Shown: in pieces, positions 9,446-17,447 of the stretch
Position numbering within the stretch: the first letter of the stretch is position 1
Layout of the letters: each line of letters begins with the position of its first letter
Assembly (NCBI RefSeq): GCF_900187425.1
Contig: NZ_FYDJ01000010.1
Span: 124,001-188,000, forward strand
DNA length: 64,000 bases
Source of the DNA: Pseudomonas sp. Irchel s3h14
GTDB lineage: Bacteria; Pseudomonadota; Gammaproteobacteria; Pseudomonadales; Pseudomonadaceae
Direction: 5' to 3'
Notes under the pieces: model-generated
Databases searched by the model: none
What the model was told of the DNA's origin: nothing
Seen by the model: the letters and a program-made list of their open reading frames with translations, nothing else
Program-made: the position numbers and the translations under genes

Positions 9446-9787
9446 TTAGAGCGAGATGTCTAGCCGGGCGATCTTGCCCTGTTCATTCAGGCGAAACATG
9501 TAGCGCAATTCCAGCGGGCTGCCGGGAAACGTTCCGGAGATCAGGTTATGCACCAACACTTTGCCGGTGCGCAGTTGCACGTCGAGCACTTCAACCCGTG
9601 GCTGGTAACGCTGGGCGGTGTCTTGCATCCATTGCGCGATGGCGTGAGTGCCAACCTGGTGCTGGCCTTCATCGAACACATTGGCATCCTCAGCGAAAAA
9701 ACTGGCGACTCGCGAGGTGTCGCGGGCATTGGCCGCAGCAATGTAGGCGGCGATGGCGGGTGCCAGTGAAGAGGCGGGATTGGACAT
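9446..9787 (-). CDS. NTF2-like / SnoaL-type protein
   Basis: A 113-residue alpha+beta barrel protein of the nuclear transport factor 2-like superfamily, where members are small isomerases, hydrolases or ligand binders. Seen: AIAAYIAAANARDTSRVASFFAED then the strands YQPRVEVLDV, GKVLVHNLISGTF and LRYMFRLNEQGKIARLDI. It follows the WYL-type regulator on the same strand by 52 bp and could be co-regulated with it. Substrate unknown. Confidence 0.8.
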   Translation of the reverse strand: MSNPASSLAPAIAAYIAAANARDTSRVASFFAEDANVFDEGQHQVGTHAIAQWMQDTAQRYQPRVEVLDVQLRTGKVLVHNLISGTFPGSPLELRYMFRLNEQGKIARLDISL

Positions 9788-9839
9788 GGTTACGGCTCCT
9801 TGTTTGTTGATTCTGGAGCCATGCTAAAACAAGCCTGTG

Positions 9840-10556
9840 TCAGTTCTTGTCAGGAGTGAAGCGCCCTGCTTCATCCAGTTGCATCTGTTTGCGCCAGGTG
9901 CGCAACAGGTCGCTGCGCTGTCCCGGATAACGCTCGCCCTGCTCGTTCGCTGCCGAGATCCGGTCGGTGCGAAAGGTGCGGTAGGCACTGCGCAACTCGC
10001 ACCAGGCGACGATGATTCGCACCTCGTTCAGAAATCCCAGGGCCAGCGGCCAAATCAGCCGCTGACTGGGCACCTGATGAGCATCCGCGTAGTCGATATG
10101 CAGCTTGGCCTGATCGCGGATGGCCTGGCGAAACACATTCAGTGGCACGGCGTTGGGCGCGAAGCCATAGCCGGGTGGCCCCGGCAACACCGTCGGGTTG
10201 CGTAACGCGTCCAGCGCTTCAGGCGCCAATACCGCAGCAATCTTGGCCAGCGCATCCGCCGCAGCCTTGCTCAACACCTCATCGCCGCGTTGATCCACAT
10301 AGCGCAACCCCAGCACGATGGCTTCGGTTTCATCGGCGTTGAGCATCAACGGCGGCAGAAACAAACCGCTGCGCAGCACATAGCCGATCCCCGCTTCGCC
10401 GTAGATTGGCGCGCCAAGGGCGGTGAGTTCGGCGATGTCGCGGTACAGCGTACGCTCGGAAATCTCCAATTCGCCGGCAAGTGTTGCCGCGGTCACCGGG
10501 CGACTTTTGCCGCGCAGTACTTGCAACAAGGTCAGTAAACGAGTGGTCCGCGACAC
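9840..10556 (-). CDS. YafY-family transcriptional regulator (HTH + WYL)
   Basis: A 238-residue DNA-binding regulator. Residues 1-60 form a winged helix (TAATLAGELEISERTLYRDIAEL). The C-terminal half is a WYL ligand-sensing domain (LRYVDQRGDEV, YAFAPNAVPL-type region, then LIWPLALGFLNEVRIIVAWCELRSAYRTFRTDRI). It is divergent from the aldo/keto reductase gene, with about 200 bp between them that contain a promoter and a palindrome, so it may control that gene. The WYL residues themselves are degenerate in this family. Confidence 0.85.
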   Translation of the reverse strand: MSRTTRLLTLLQVLRGKSRPVTAATLAGELEISERTLYRDIAELTALGAPIYGEAGIGYVLRSGLFLPPLMLNADETEAIVLGLRYVDQRGDEVLSKAAADALAKIAAVLAPEALDALRNPTVLPGPPGYGFAPNAVPLNVFRQAIRDQAKLHIDYADAHQVPSQRLIWPLALGFLNEVRIIVAWCELRSAYRTFRTDRISAANEQGERYPGQRSDLLRTWRKQMQLDEAGRFTPDKN

Positions 10557-10670
10557 GATCGGCAGGCTCTGTCCGTAAAAGTTGTCGGAGCTTAGCAGAG
10601 GACCCTGTCAGAAAGTGGCAGTAGCGTTGTGGCCGGTGGTCGGCCCTTTTCTTGAGAATGGAAAAGTACC

Positions 10671-10718
10671 TTGACGTTCAATATTACCGACATCATATTA
10701 AATACATGTCGCTAGACA
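10671..10718 (+). promoter_or_regulatory. promoter with palindromic operator candidate before the aldo/keto reductase
   Basis: TTGACG at 10671 followed at 17-18 bases by CATATTA gives a sigma70-like promoter. Immediately downstream, ATGTC-GCTA-GACAT (10705-10718) is a perfect 5-bp inverted repeat in an AT-rich patch, placed where a repressor would block initiation. The regulator is unknown; the adjacent WYL protein is a candidate. Confidence 0.45.
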
Positions 10719-10760
10719 TTTATATTCAACCCCAACGTCTTTTCCTTCAGGAGTCACCCC

Positions 10761-11813
10761 ATGCATTACAAAGTCTTCGGCCGCAAAACCGGCTTGCGGG
10801 TCTCGGAACTGGCGCTGGGCGCCGGAAATTTTGGCACCGGTTGGGGCCATGGCGCCGAGCGTGACGAAGCCAAACGCATCTTTGATGGCTACCTGGAGGC
10901 CGGCGGCAATTTCATCGACACCGCCAACGGCTATCAGGCGGGCCAGTCGGAAGCGATGCTCGGCGAGTTCATCGCAGCAGAACGGGACCGCCTGGTCATT
11001 GCCACCAAATACACCCTGGGGACCACGCCGGCTGCGGGCATTTCCCACACCGGCAACAACCGCAAGAACATGGTTCGCGCCGTTGAAGAAAGCCTGAAAC
11101 GACTCAACACCGACCACATCGACCTGTTCTGGGCTCACATGAGCGATGGCGTGACGCCGATGGAAGAGATCCTGCGTGGTTTTGACGATCTGGTGCGCGC
11201 CGGCAAGATTCATTACGCCGGGCTGTCGAACTTCCCGGCGTGGCGCATCGCTCGGGCTGATTTGTTGGCTGAGGTTCGCGGTTTCTCGCCGATTGCTGCG
11301 ATTCAGGTGGAATACAGCCTCGCTGAACGCACGGCCGAACGTGAACAACTGCCGATGGCCGAAGCCTTGGGCCTGGCCGCTACGTTGTGGTCACCGTTGG
11401 GTGGTGGGTTCCTCACCGGCAAGTACCGCACCAACGATGGCGACAACCGCGCCGCCAAACTTGGCATGCTGATTCACGCCGAGAAAAGTGCCCGTGAAAC
11501 CGCCCTGCTCGACACTTTGCTGGCCGTCGCCGCAGAACTGGGCGCCAGCCCGACGCACGTGGCCATTGCCTGGCTGCGGGAAAAAGCCAAGCGTTCGACC
11601 ACGGCACTGATACCGATTCTCGGCTCGCGCACTCGTGAGCAACTGGATGCGACCTTGGGTGCTTTGGATGTGCAGTTGAGTGGGGATCAACTGTCGCGGC
11701 TTGATGGGGTCAGTGGTGTGGAGATGGGCGTGCCCCATGAATCCATTGCCGGGTCGATGGCGCGATTTACCGGGGCTGAAACCCTGGATCTGCCGATCAT
11801 CCCCGTCGCCTGA
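10761..11813 (+). CDS. aldo/keto reductase
   Basis: A 350-residue NADPH-dependent oxidoreductase with a TIM-barrel fold. The catalytic tetrad can be placed: Asp and Tyr in GGNFIDTANGYQAG, Lys in VIATKYTLG, and His in FWAHMSDG. The cofactor phosphate-binding region is near LIPILGSRTREQLDATLGAL. The ATG has CAGGAG nine bases upstream. It is of the YajO/tas-like long class. Physiological substrate unknown. It is divergent from the WYL regulator and followed by a 25-bp-arm inverted repeat. Confidence 0.88.
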   Translation: MHYKVFGRKTGLRVSELALGAGNFGTGWGHGAERDEAKRIFDGYLEAGGNFIDTANGYQAGQSEAMLGEFIAAERDRLVIATKYTLGTTPAAGISHTGNNRKNMVRAVEESLKRLNTDHIDLFWAHMSDGVTPMEEILRGFDDLVRAGKIHYAGLSNFPAWRIARADLLAEVRGFSPIAAIQVEYSLAERTAEREQLPMAEALGLAATLWSPLGGGFLTGKYRTNDGDNRAAKLGMLIHAEKSARETALLDTLLAVAAELGASPTHVAIAWLREKAKRSTTALIPILGSRTREQLDATLGALDVQLSGDQLSRLDGVSGVEMGVPHESIAGSMARFTGAETLDLPIIPVA

Positions 11814-11820
11814 AAAAGCA

Positions 11821-11908
11821 TCGCGGGCAAGCCTTGCTCCTACAGGTTCTGTGGTGTTCACACATTTTGTGTTCGCCGATATCCTGTAGGAGCAAGGCTT
11901 GCCCGCGA
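11821..11908. repeat. REP-like inverted repeat (type TCGCGGGCAAGCC)
   Basis: Two perfect 25-bp inverted arms (11821-11845 and 11884-11908) carry the common pseudomonad intergenic motif GCGGGCAAGCCTTGCTCCTACA. It lies between the convergent ends of the aldo/keto reductase and the agmatinase-family gene and can act as a terminator-like stem. Confidence 0.85.
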
Positions 11909-11915
11909 TAGCGTT

Positions 11916-12875
11916 TTACCGGTCGACTTTGTGTTTAGCCGCATACAAACACAGCATTTCCATCGCCAACGTCGCCGCTGCCAGTGAGGTAATGTCCGCA
12001 CTGTCGTAGGCCGGCGCCACTTCCACGACGTCCATTCCCACCAGATTAATCCCGCGCAAGCCACCCAGGATTTCCAGCGCCTGCACCGTGCTCAAGCCGC
12101 CGCACACCGGCGTTCCGGTCCCTGGAGCGAAGGCCGGATCGAGGCAGTCGATGTCGAACGTCAGGTACACCGGGTTATCACCGACCCGCGCCCGAATGGC
12201 CTCGACAATCTCATCAACACCACGTCGATGCACTTGTCGCGCATCCAGCACCTGGAAACCCTGGTGATCATCATTGGTGGTGCGCAAGCCGATCTGCACC
12301 GAACGCGACGGATCCACCAAACCTTCCTTGGCCGCGTGCCAGAACATCGTGCCGTGATCGACGCGCTTGCCGTCTTCGTCCGGCCAGGTGTCGCTGTGGG
12401 CGTCGAAGTGGATCAACGACAGTGGGCCATGTTTACGCGCATGGGCCTTGAGCAGCGGATACGTGATGAAGTGATCCCCGCCGAACGTCAGCATTGCGCT
12501 ACCGGCGTTGAGAATGTGTTCAGCGTGGGCTTCGATGCTTTCCGGCACCGACTGCGGTGTGCCGTAGTCGAAGTCGCAATCGCCGAAGTCGATCACCGCC
12601 AGATGGTCGAACGGGTCGAAGGTCCACGGCCAATGGCGTTCCCAGGCAATCCCGGTGGACGCGGCACGAATGCCGCGTGGTCCGAAACGCGCTCCGGGGC
12701 GGTTGCTGGTGGCGGTGTCGAACGGGACACCGCTGACCGCTACATCAACGCCGCGCAAGTCGCGACTGTAGCGTCGACGCATGAAACTGGTGATACCGGC
12801 GTAGGTACTTTCGGCGGCAGTGCCGTAGAGGCTGTCGCGGGTCATGGCCTGATCGTTTTGCATCGGGACGTCCAT
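11916..12875 (-). CDS. speB: agmatinase / guanidino-acid hydrolase (ureohydrolase family)
   Basis: A Mn-dependent ureohydrolase releasing urea from agmatine or a related guanidino compound. The 319-residue protein has the three metal-binding motifs: FGGDHFITY, IHFDAHSDTW and TFDIDCLDPAFAPGTGTP. The ATG at 12875 has AAGGA seven bases upstream. It lies 13 bp after a polyamine-type binding protein gene, which supports a guanidino or polyamine substrate. Pseudomonads hold several paralogues (agmatinase, guanidinobutyrase, guanidinopropionase), so the symbol is a family-level label. Confidence 0.85.
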   Translation of the reverse strand: MDVPMQNDQAMTRDSLYGTAAESTYAGITSFMRRRYSRDLRGVDVAVSGVPFDTATSNRPGARFGPRGIRAASTGIAWERHWPWTFDPFDHLAVIDFGDCDFDYGTPQSVPESIEAHAEHILNAGSAMLTFGGDHFITYPLLKAHARKHGPLSLIHFDAHSDTWPDEDGKRVDHGTMFWHAAKEGLVDPSRSVQIGLRTTNDDHQGFQVLDARQVHRRGVDEIVEAIRARVGDNPVYLTFDIDCLDPAFAPGTGTPVCGGLSTVQALEILGGLRGINLVGMDVVEVAPAYDSADITSLAAATLAMEMLCLYAAKHKVDR

Positions 12876-12888
12876 CTCGGGTTCCTTA

Positions 12889-13980
12889 TTATTGGCGGCT
12901 ACGGAAAGTGGTCCACAAGCGAGTGCGTTGACGCAGGTCCTTGAGGCTCATGCTGCGGTCGGCGTACAGCCGGTCACGCACGTCAGGCAGCGGGTAGATG
13001 TCCGGGTCGGTGCGCACCGCCTCATCCACCAGCGGAGTTGCGGCCTGGTTGGCTGTCGCGAAGAACAGTTCGTTGGTCAGTGCCGCAACGGATTCCGGGC
13101 GCAACATGAACTCGATAAAGGCGCGGGCGGCTTCGGGGTGTGGGGCGTCCTTGGGGATCGCCAGGTTGTCCTGCCAGACCAGCGTGCCCTCTTTCGGAAT
13201 CCGGTACGCCACTTCAAACGGCTTGTTGGCCTTGCGCGCCTGATCGGCGGCCATGCTGGCGTCACCGTTGTAGGTCAGCGCCAGGCAAACGCTGCCGTTG
13301 GCCAGATCGCTGATCTGCCGACCGGTCGCGACGTACAGCACATTGGGTTGCAGCTGATGCAACAGCGCCTCGGCGGCTGTCAGATCAGCCTTGTCGGTGC
13401 TGTAGGGATTTTTACCCAGGTAATGCAGCGCCAGGCCGATCACTTCCTGAGGCGAATCGAGAATGGCGATGCCGCAATCTTTCAGTTTGCTGGCGTACTC
13501 AGGCTTGAACAGCAGGTCCAGGCTGTTGAGCGGCACGTCCGGCAAACGCTGCTTCACGGCTTCGACATTCATCCCCAATCCCAAGGTGCCCCAGGTGTAG
13601 GGCACGCCATAGCGGTTGCCGGGGTCGACGGCGGCGAGTTTTTCCAGCAAATCCGGATCGAGGTTGGCGTATCCCTTGAGGCCTTCGTGGGGAATCTCTT
13701 TCAACGCACCGGCTGCCAATCCGCGGGCCAGCACACTGGAAGACGGAACGACCACGTCATAACCGCTGCCACCGGTGAGCAACTTGGTCTCGAGCACCTC
13801 CGAGGAATCGAACGTGTCGTAGCGCACGTGGATACCGGTTTCCTGCTCGAAACGTTGCAAGGTTTCAGGGGCTACGTAATCGGACCAACTGTAGAGATTG
13901 AGGACTTTTTCCTCGGCCTGGGCCGATACGGCCATGGCGAGGAACAGCGCGGGTAAACACAGCTTGAACATGGGAGCCAT
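12889..13980 (-). CDS. periplasmic polyamine-type substrate-binding protein (PotF/SpuD-like)
   Basis: A 363-residue exported solute-binding protein. After a signal peptide (MAPMFKLCLPALFLAMAVSAQA) the mature part starts EEKVLNLYSWSDYVAPE, which is the hallmark of PotF/SpuD-class polyamine receptors. No permease or ATPase genes follow, so it either works with a transporter encoded elsewhere or has a signalling role. It is upstream of and co-transcribed with the agmatinase-family gene. A much longer frame reaching 14529 runs antisense through the LysR gene and is rejected. Confidence 0.87.
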   Translation of the reverse strand: MAPMFKLCLPALFLAMAVSAQAEEKVLNLYSWSDYVAPETLQRFEQETGIHVRYDTFDSSEVLETKLLTGGSGYDVVVPSSSVLARGLAAGALKEIPHEGLKGYANLDPDLLEKLAAVDPGNRYGVPYTWGTLGLGMNVEAVKQRLPDVPLNSLDLLFKPEYASKLKDCGIAILDSPQEVIGLALHYLGKNPYSTDKADLTAAEALLHQLQPNVLYVATGRQISDLANGSVCLALTYNGDASMAADQARKANKPFEVAYRIPKEGTLVWQDNLAIPKDAPHPEAARAFIEFMLRPESVAALTNELFFATANQAATPLVDEAVRTDPDIYPLPDVRDRLYADRSMSLKDLRQRTRLWTTFRSRQ

Positions 13981-14082
13981 GACGAAACACCTGACCAGAT
14001 GAAGTGGATGCAGAATGCGTCGTCGGATACATTGGAAAAATACCAAGTTAGTTATCCTGACTTTATCCAGGAGTAATGTTTG

Positions 14083-14976
14083 ATGCTGAGTCAACTCCAC
14101 GATCTCGATCTGCAACTGCTGCGCCTGTTCGTCAACGTGGTGGAGTGCGGCGGTTTCAGCGCGGCTCAGGGTGAGTTGGGCTTGAGCCAGTCGAGCATCA
14201 GCCAGCAAATGGCCAAACTGGAAACCCGACTCGGCTATCGCCTGTGCAGTCGTGGCAAGGGTGGTTTCAAGATCACGCCCAAGGGCGAGCAACTGCTGAG
14301 TGCGACTCGCAGCCTGTTCGAGTCCATCGAAGCCTTCCGCCACCAATCCAACGGCGTGGCCGGGCGTTTGATCGGCGAGGTTCGTCTGGGGCTGTCCGAA
14401 GCACTCGATCAATCCGTGCTGCAACGGGTGGCCGATGCGATCCGGCGCTTTCGTGAACGGGACGAATCGGTCCGCATCGAATTGATCAGCGCCATGCCCG
14501 GGGAAATGGAACGGTTGCTGCTGCAACAACGACTGGACCTGGCGATCGGCTATTTCTCACAAGTGCAAAGCGCTTTTGACTACCGCGAACTGTTTACCGA
14601 AACCCAGCACCTGTATTGCGCCGCCGGCCATCCGCTGTTCACTGATGATGCACCTGACGAACAAGCGCTACAGGCTTGCGATCGGGTCGATCACCCTTAC
14701 CGTTTCCTGCGCAGCGACGAGCCTTTCCAGGGGAAGATGTGTTCGGCGCGCTCGGAGCAAGTCGAAGGCACCCTCGCCTTCATTCTCTCCGGCAAGCATG
14801 TCGGTTATTTACCCGAACACTTTGCCCGCAGCTGGGAAGACAAGGGATTGCTGCGAGCCGTGCGCCGTGCCGATATGAGTTTCGACGTGGCATTCCATCT
14901 GGCCCGCCATCGAGCCCAGGTGCCGGGGGATGCGCAAAAAGCCTTTGAGGAGGATTTACTCGCGGCGTTCGGTTGA
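14083..14976 (+). CDS. LysR-type transcriptional regulator
   Basis: A 297-residue regulator with the N-terminal winged helix (LRLFVNVVECGGFSAAQGELGLSQSSISQQMAKLE) and a C-terminal periplasmic-binding-like effector domain. The ATG at 14083 has AGGAG nine bases upstream; a TTG one codon earlier is unlikely to be used. It is divergent from the binding-protein/agmatinase operon, with about 100 bp between, the classic arrangement of a LysR regulator and its target. Confidence 0.9.
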   Translation: MLSQLHDLDLQLLRLFVNVVECGGFSAAQGELGLSQSSISQQMAKLETRLGYRLCSRGKGGFKITPKGEQLLSATRSLFESIEAFRHQSNGVAGRLIGEVRLGLSEALDQSVLQRVADAIRRFRERDESVRIELISAMPGEMERLLLQQRLDLAIGYFSQVQSAFDYRELFTETQHLYCAAGHPLFTDDAPDEQALQACDRVDHPYRFLRSDEPFQGKMCSARSEQVEGTLAFILSGKHVGYLPEHFARSWEDKGLLRAVRRADMSFDVAFHLARHRAQVPGDAQKAFEEDLLAAFG

Positions 14977-14977
14977 T

Positions 14978-15008
14978 GATCGTTCCTACGCTCTGCGTGG
15001 GAACGATC
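14978..15008. repeat. REP-like palindrome (type GATCGTTCCCACGC)
   Basis: A compact inverted repeat, GATCGTTCCTACGC / GCGTGGGAACGATC, two bases after the LysR stop codon. The same motif recurs, duplicated, at 52929-53040. Confidence 0.75.
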
Positions 15009-15097
15009 AGTGCGTTGTGCGTTGCCCTCGATGCCCGCTGCTGGCATCCTGCGCCTCCATTTTTTGACCCGGCCCGCCTTCTGGCACGCACATCACC

Positions 15098-16570
15098 ATG
15101 ACCGCCTCTGAAAAAGCCCCTGCCCCGCGCAATAACGACCTGATTTACGGCCTCGACGATCGCCCGCATCTGACCGCCACCGTCTTCGCCGCCCTGCAAC
15201 ACGTGCTCGCGAGTTTCGTCGGCATCATCACCCCGACGCTGATCATGGGTGGCGCCCTCGGTCTGCAAAGCGAAGTGCCGTACCTGATCAGCATGGCGCT
15301 GTTCGTCTCGGGGCTGGGCACGTTTGTTCAGGCACGGCGTTTCGGCCCGATCGGTTCCGGCCTGCTGTGTCTGCAAGGCACCAGCTTCTCATTCATCAGC
15401 GTAATTCTCAGTGCCGGTTTCATGGTCAAGGCTCGGGGTGGCGGCACCGATGAGATCCTGTCGACGATCTTCGGTGTGTGCTTCTTCGCCGCCTTCATCG
15501 AAGTGGTGTTGAGCCAGTTCATCGGCAAATTGCGGATGCTGATCACCCCGGTGGTGACCGGCACGATCATCACGCTGATGGGCCTGTCGCTGATCAAAGT
15601 CGCCATGACCGACATCGCCGGCGGCTTCGGTGCGGCGGACCTCGGCGCGGCCAGTCATCTGGCCCTGGCGGCCCTGGTGCTCGGAACGATTGTGGTGTTG
15701 AACCGGGTCGATGTGCCGTTCCTGCGCCTCGGTGCGATCGTCATCGGCCTGACCCTCGGCTATGTCGTGGCCTGGCTGATGGGTGACGTCAATTTCGCCA
15801 GCCTGCCCGACGTACCGTTGATGAGCGTACCGGTGCCATTCAAGTACGGCTTTAACTTCGATTGGGTGGCGTTTGTGCCGGTGGCGGTGATTTTCCTGGT
15901 GTCGCCGCTGGAAGCCGCCGGTGACTTGACCGCCAACTCGATGATTTCCCGGCAGCCCGTCAAAGGCCCGATCTACATCCGCCGGATCAAATCCGGTCTG
16001 CTCGCCGACGGCCTCAATTCGGCCATGGCCGCCGTGTTCAACAGCATGCCGATGGTGACCTTCGCTCAGAACAACGGTGTGATTCAGCTCACCGGCGTGG
16101 CCAGCCGCTACGTGGCGTTCTTCATTGCCGGTTTGTTGGTGCTGCTGGGGTTGTTCCCGATGATCGGCGCGGTGCTGCAGCTGATGCCCAAACCGGTACT
16201 CGGTGGTGCTGAACTGGTGATGTTCGGCACCGTCGCGGTCGCCGGGATCAAGATCCTCGCCGAAGCCGGCCTGCACCGGCGCAACATGCTGATCGTGTCG
16301 ATTTCCCTCGGCATGGGCCTGGGTGTCGCGGCGGTTCCGGAAGTGCTGCGCGAGTTGCCGAAGGCGCTGCACAATATCTTCGAATCGCCGATCACCGTCG
16401 GCGCGTTGTGCGCAATCGTGCTGAATATCTTCCTGCCTGAAGAATTCATTGAGCTGGAAGAAGACGACTTCGATCCGGAAGCCTCGATCCTGCGGGTCAT
16501 GGAAAACCCGGATGTCCCGGCCAAGGGTGAACCCGTCTCGCCCGCAGCTGTCGCACCCTTGAACCGCTAG
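15098..16570 (+). CDS. NCS2 nucleobase:cation symporter (purine/xanthine type)
   Basis: A 490-residue inner-membrane symporter of the NCS2/NAT family with about 14 membrane segments. The family signature is seen as QNNGVIQLTGVASR (near residues 326-339), and the core motif AAGDLTANSMISRQP precedes it. The QNNGVI form is typical of xanthine/urate carriers rather than of the UraA uracil class. It follows the LysR gene on the same strand across a short palindrome; a functional tie to the agmatinase locus is possible but not shown. Confidence 0.88.
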   Translation: MTASEKAPAPRNNDLIYGLDDRPHLTATVFAALQHVLASFVGIITPTLIMGGALGLQSEVPYLISMALFVSGLGTFVQARRFGPIGSGLLCLQGTSFSFISVILSAGFMVKARGGGTDEILSTIFGVCFFAAFIEVVLSQFIGKLRMLITPVVTGTIITLMGLSLIKVAMTDIAGGFGAADLGAASHLALAALVLGTIVVLNRVDVPFLRLGAIVIGLTLGYVVAWLMGDVNFASLPDVPLMSVPVPFKYGFNFDWVAFVPVAVIFLVSPLEAAGDLTANSMISRQPVKGPIYIRRIKSGLLADGLNSAMAAVFNSMPMVTFAQNNGVIQLTGVASRYVAFFIAGLLVLLGLFPMIGAVLQLMPKPVLGGAELVMFGTVAVAGIKILAEAGLHRRNMLIVSISLGMGLGVAAVPEVLRELPKALHNIFESPITVGALCAIVLNIFLPEEFIELEEDDFDPEASILRVMENPDVPAKGEPVSPAAVAPLNR

Positions 16571-16571
16571 A

Positions 16572-16725
16572 AAATGCTCAGACACTGGGCCTGAGCAAAA
16601 CCCAAACGCTCGACAACCTGCCCTACGTCCTGCGCGGCAAACTCGCGGGCGGCTTGTTCGGCACCCTGCGTTTCGTGGACAGTGGCAAACTCAGCCTGCC
16701 AACGTCGACGACCGGCACCTGGTAA
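16572..16725 (+). pseudogene. possible C-terminal gene remnant
   Basis: Between the permease and the GNAT gene there is an open frame without a plausible start that reads LSKTQTLDNLPYVLRGKLAG followed by GLFGTLRFVDSGKLSLP and a TAA stop. The alternating hydrophobic pattern ending in a P-rich tail resembles the C-terminal strand of a small beta-sandwich (LEA14/WHy-like) lipoprotein. It is read as a leftover of a deleted gene; the identity is a guess. Confidence 0.3.
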
Positions 16726-16752
16726 TTCACGACTCAAGGAGCGACAAAGAAC

Positions 16753-17298
16753 ATGGAAGCCACACCCATGCTTTACACCGAACGCCTGATCCTGCGCCCG
16801 CTGGAATTGTCCGATGCCGAAGCCATCCAGCAACAGTTTCCGCACTGGGTAGTGGTGCGTTATCTCAACGCCTTGGTACCTTGGCCGTACCCCGCCGACG
16901 GCGCACTGACCTATCTGCGTGACATCGCTTTGCCGGCGATTGCCGCTGGTAAAGAGTGGCACTGGTCGATTCGTTTGAAGTCGGCGCCCGAGCAACTGAT
17001 CGGCAACATCAGCCTGATGGATGAACAGGACAACAACCGCGGCTTCTGGCTCGCGCCAGAATGGCAAGGCCAGGGCTTGATGACCGAAGCCAGTGCGGCG
17101 GTCACCGAGTACTGGTTCGAAACCCTCGGCCGATCCGTGATGCGGGTACCGAAAGCAGCGCCCAACCTCGGCTCGCGCAAACTCTCGGAACGCACCGGCA
17201 TGCGCTTGATCCGCAGCGATGAGGGCGACTTCGTCAGCGGGCGATTCCCCAAAGACCTCTGGGAAATCACCCGTGAAGAGTGGCTACAGCCGCACTGA
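16753..17298 (+). CDS. GNAT family N-acetyltransferase (RimJ/RimL-like)
   Basis: A 181-residue acetyltransferase. It begins MLYTERLILRPLELSDAEAI (from residue 6), the standard opening of the RimJ/RimL-like branch, and has the CoA-binding motif FWLAPEWQGQGLMTEASAAV followed by the final NLGSRKLSERTGM segment. The ATG at 16753 has AAGGAG upstream at slightly long distance; the second ATG at 16768 is an alternative. Substrate unknown; many homologues modify protein N-termini, amino acids or antibiotics. Confidence 0.88.
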   Translation: MEATPMLYTERLILRPLELSDAEAIQQQFPHWVVVRYLNALVPWPYPADGALTYLRDIALPAIAAGKEWHWSIRLKSAPEQLIGNISLMDEQDNNRGFWLAPEWQGQGLMTEASAAVTEYWFETLGRSVMRVPKAAPNLGSRKLSERTGMRLIRSDEGDFVSGRFPKDLWEITREEWLQPH

Positions 17299-17352
17299 AG
17301 ATCCAATGTGGGAGCGGTGCCAGTCACACAACTCGTGCTCGACACCAATCCA

Positions 17353-17444
17353 ATGTGGGAGCGGGCTTGCTCGCGAAAGTGGTGGGTCAGGCAACTCTCC
17401 TGTCGACTGACACTCCGCCTTCGCGAGCAAGCCCGCTCCCACAT
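17353..17444. repeat. REP-like inverted repeat (type GTGGGAGCGGGCTTGCTCGCGAA)
   Basis: Perfect 25-bp inverted arms at 17353-17377 and 17420-17444, separated by 42 bp. A truncated extra copy (ATGTGGGAGCGG) lies just upstream at 17306-17317, so this is a small cluster. It sits between the convergent GNAT and nitrilase genes. Confidence 0.85.
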
Positions 17445-17447
17445 GAG

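Noticed and set aside
12889..14529. 546-residue version of the polyamine-type binding protein
   Set aside because: The N-terminal extension is antisense to the LysR gene; the signal peptide begins at 13980.
15389..16585. 398-residue minus-strand frame
   Set aside because: Antisense shadow of the NCS2 permease, extremely His/Gln/Arg-rich.
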